From Selenomonadaceae bacterium (lineage in GTDB: Bacteria > Bacillota > Negativicutes > Selenomonadales > Selenomonadaceae): 6,090 bases of DNA. Positions 5,311 through 6,090 of this stretch are shown in pieces (position 1 is the stretch's first letter; every line of letters starts with the position of its first letter). The notes below the pieces were generated by a model, which was given only the letters and a program-made list of their open reading frames with translations, did no database searches and was not told the DNA's origin. Location of the stretch: NCBI GenBank assembly GCA_017453765.1, contig JAFTEG010000114.1, positions 1 to 6,090 on the forward strand, given 5' to 3'. The translations under genes and the position numbers were made by a program.

Positions 5311-5394
5311 AGGGGATAGGGAAGAGGGAATAGGGAAGAGAATTTCTACTCCCTACTCCCTATTTACTACTTACTACTTACTACTTACTATTTA
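5311..5394. repeat. Heptamer repeat array between wecG and psd
   Basis: The first part is four G-rich heptamers, AGGGGAT, AGGGAAG, AGGGAAT and AGGGAAG (5311-5338). After a short AGAATTT spacer come seven heptamers in phase: CTACTCC twice, CTATTTA, CTACTTA three times and CTATTTA (5346-5394). The right end lies inside the 3' end of wecG, supplying its last codons and its stop codon (5381-5383). The organisation mirrors 1871-1927. Confidence 0.9.
5325..5361 (-). promoter_or_regulatory. Long hairpin in the wecG-psd transcript
   Basis: Arms 5325-5340 and 5346-5361 face each other across a 5-nt loop (5341-5345). Read as minus-strand RNA, 15 of 16 positions pair, including two G-U wobbles, with one C-U mismatch. 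No T run follows in the transcription direction, so it is not a standard terminator. It could affect mRNA processing, stability or read-through between wecG and psd, but it may simply be a by-product of two opposed heptamer arrays. Confidence 0.6.
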
Positions 5395-6090
5395 TCACTT
5401 TCCAAACGAATTTCGGCAAGGCGATTAACCTGCCTGCGCGGCTGGGCTGTAACATAGCACGGTAAAGCCATTCCAACTTTGCGCGTTGCATCCAAACCGG
5501 CGCACGTTTCACCACTCCCGCCATAACGTCAAACGTCCCGCCGACGCCAATGCTTACTGGTACGCCCAATTCATTTTTATGCGCGTAAAGCCATTTTTCT
5601 TGCTTAGGTACGCCGAGCGCCGCAAGCAATATGTCAGGCTTAGCGTCTTTAATCTGCGCGATAATTGCAGGTTCATCATCAGCCGTAAAGTAGCCGTTGC
5701 GCGTGCCGACAATTTTAATGCCGGGATAAAGTTCCTCCGCCTTCGCCTTAGCTTTATCGGCAATGCCCGGCGCCGCGCCGAAGAGAAAAAATTTGTAGCC
5801 GCGTGACGGCGAAATTTTCATAAGCTCCTGCACCAAGTCAAACCCTGCCACTCGTTCCGGCATATCGTGACCCAAATGATGAGCCGCCCAAACAGTTCCC
5901 GCGCCGTCCGGCACGACCAATTCCGCCGCGTTTAATATGGTTTTAAGCTCCTCATCATGCGTAGCACGTAAAAGCATTTCCGCGTTTGCCGTTGCGATTA
6001 GAGAATTTTTTTTCGCCGCGATTAATCTTTCGACACTTTCAACGGCTTGCGTCATGGTTACGGCGTCGACTTTCACGCCTAAGATTTCTA
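5381..6090 (-). CDS. WecG/TagA/CpsF-family glycosyltransferase (5' end beyond window)
   Basis: Family members transfer an N-acetylmannosamine-type sugar from UDP to an undecaprenyl-diphosphate-linked amino sugar, an early step in teichoic acid linkage, enterobacterial common antigen or other surface polysaccharides. The reading frame is open through the right edge. The GTG at 6076 is the Val in ILGVKVDAVTM, a conserved N-terminal block, so it is not the start and roughly 5-15 residues are missing. Numbering from that Val: TANAEM (29-34), PDGAG (56-60), MPERVAGFD (72-80), the LFGAAPG loop (98-104), LGVPKQEKWL (154-163), GVGGTFDVMAG (177-187) and LEWLYR (201-206). T29 and D57 have the same 28-residue spacing as the catalytic Thr and Asp of characterised TagA. 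The last codons and the TAG stop lie within a heptamer repeat. Whether it is TagA (ManNAc) or WecG (ManNAcA) cannot be told from sequence alone; its linkage to psd suggests an envelope locus. Confidence 0.94.
   Translation of the reverse strand, partial: EILGVKVDAVTMTQAVESVERLIAAKKNSLIATANAEMLLRATHDEELKTILNAAELVVPDGAGTVWAAHHLGHDMPERVAGFDLVQELMKISPSRGYKFFLFGAAPGIADKAKAKAEELYPGIKIVGTRNGYFTADDEPAIIAQIKDAKPDILLAALGVPKQEKWLYAHKNELGVPVSIGVGGTFDVMAGVVKRAPVWMQRAKLEWLYRAMLQPSRAGRLIALPKFVWKVINSK

Noticed and set aside
1871..5394. CRISPR array, given several repeat blocks
   Set aside because: The repeats are direct 7-bp tandem units without unique spacers of regular length, and there are no cas genes in the window.

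Overview
The window looks like a chromosomal segment of a Gram-negative-type Firmicute (Negativicutes/Selenomonadales). This is inferred from gene content and style, not proven. It combines a TagA/WecG glycosyltransferase, a short-form phosphatidylserine decarboxylase, a DUF1858 CxxC mini-protein, a Maf pyrophosphatase, a YopX-family protein and a periplasmic Agp-type phosphatase. The DNA is moderately AT-rich, Shine-Dalgarno sites are mostly clear, and GTG/TTG starts are frequent.

Layout, left to right. Positions 1-132 hold a bidirectional terminator and a 17-bp tandem duplication that runs into the stop codon of agp. A minus-strand block follows in transcription order maf (2481-1921), a DUF1858 gene (1848-1618) and an agp-like glucose-1-phosphatase/histidine acid phosphatase (1458-133). 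A divergent intergenic region (2482-2795) carries a good promoter for maf and two candidate promoters for the plus-strand pair: a YopX-family gene (2796-3266) and a small exported protein of unknown function (3282-3851). That pair runs tail-to-tail into a second minus-strand block, with an 18-bp overlap. The second block reads wecG/tagA (enters from beyond the right edge, ends 5381), psd (5290-4661) and an unknown C-terminally membrane-anchored protein with a Val/Glu/Lys-rich linker (4637-3834).

Functionally the right block is envelope-oriented: a polyprenol-linked amino-sugar transfer step, phosphatidylethanolamine synthesis and a membrane protein of unknown role. The left block is unrelated housekeeping or salvage: removal of non-canonical nucleotides, a redox-type CxxC protein and a periplasmic sugar-phosphate/phytate phosphatase. 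The YopX pair is the accessory-looking part, since YopX proteins are typically phage-borne.

The most unusual structure is a set of 7-bp tandem repeats at three places: after maf (1871-1927), after wecG (5311-5394), and inside the coding sequence of the unknown membrane protein (4521-4548). Arrays at gene ends contain stop codons readable in all frames. The array inside a gene is of a type that is stop-free in all frames on the coding strand. A separate set of five 13-14-bp direct repeats fills the gap upstream of agp. No rRNA, tRNA, CRISPR array or intact insertion sequence was seen, and nothing here makes a convincing new defence or biosynthetic system.
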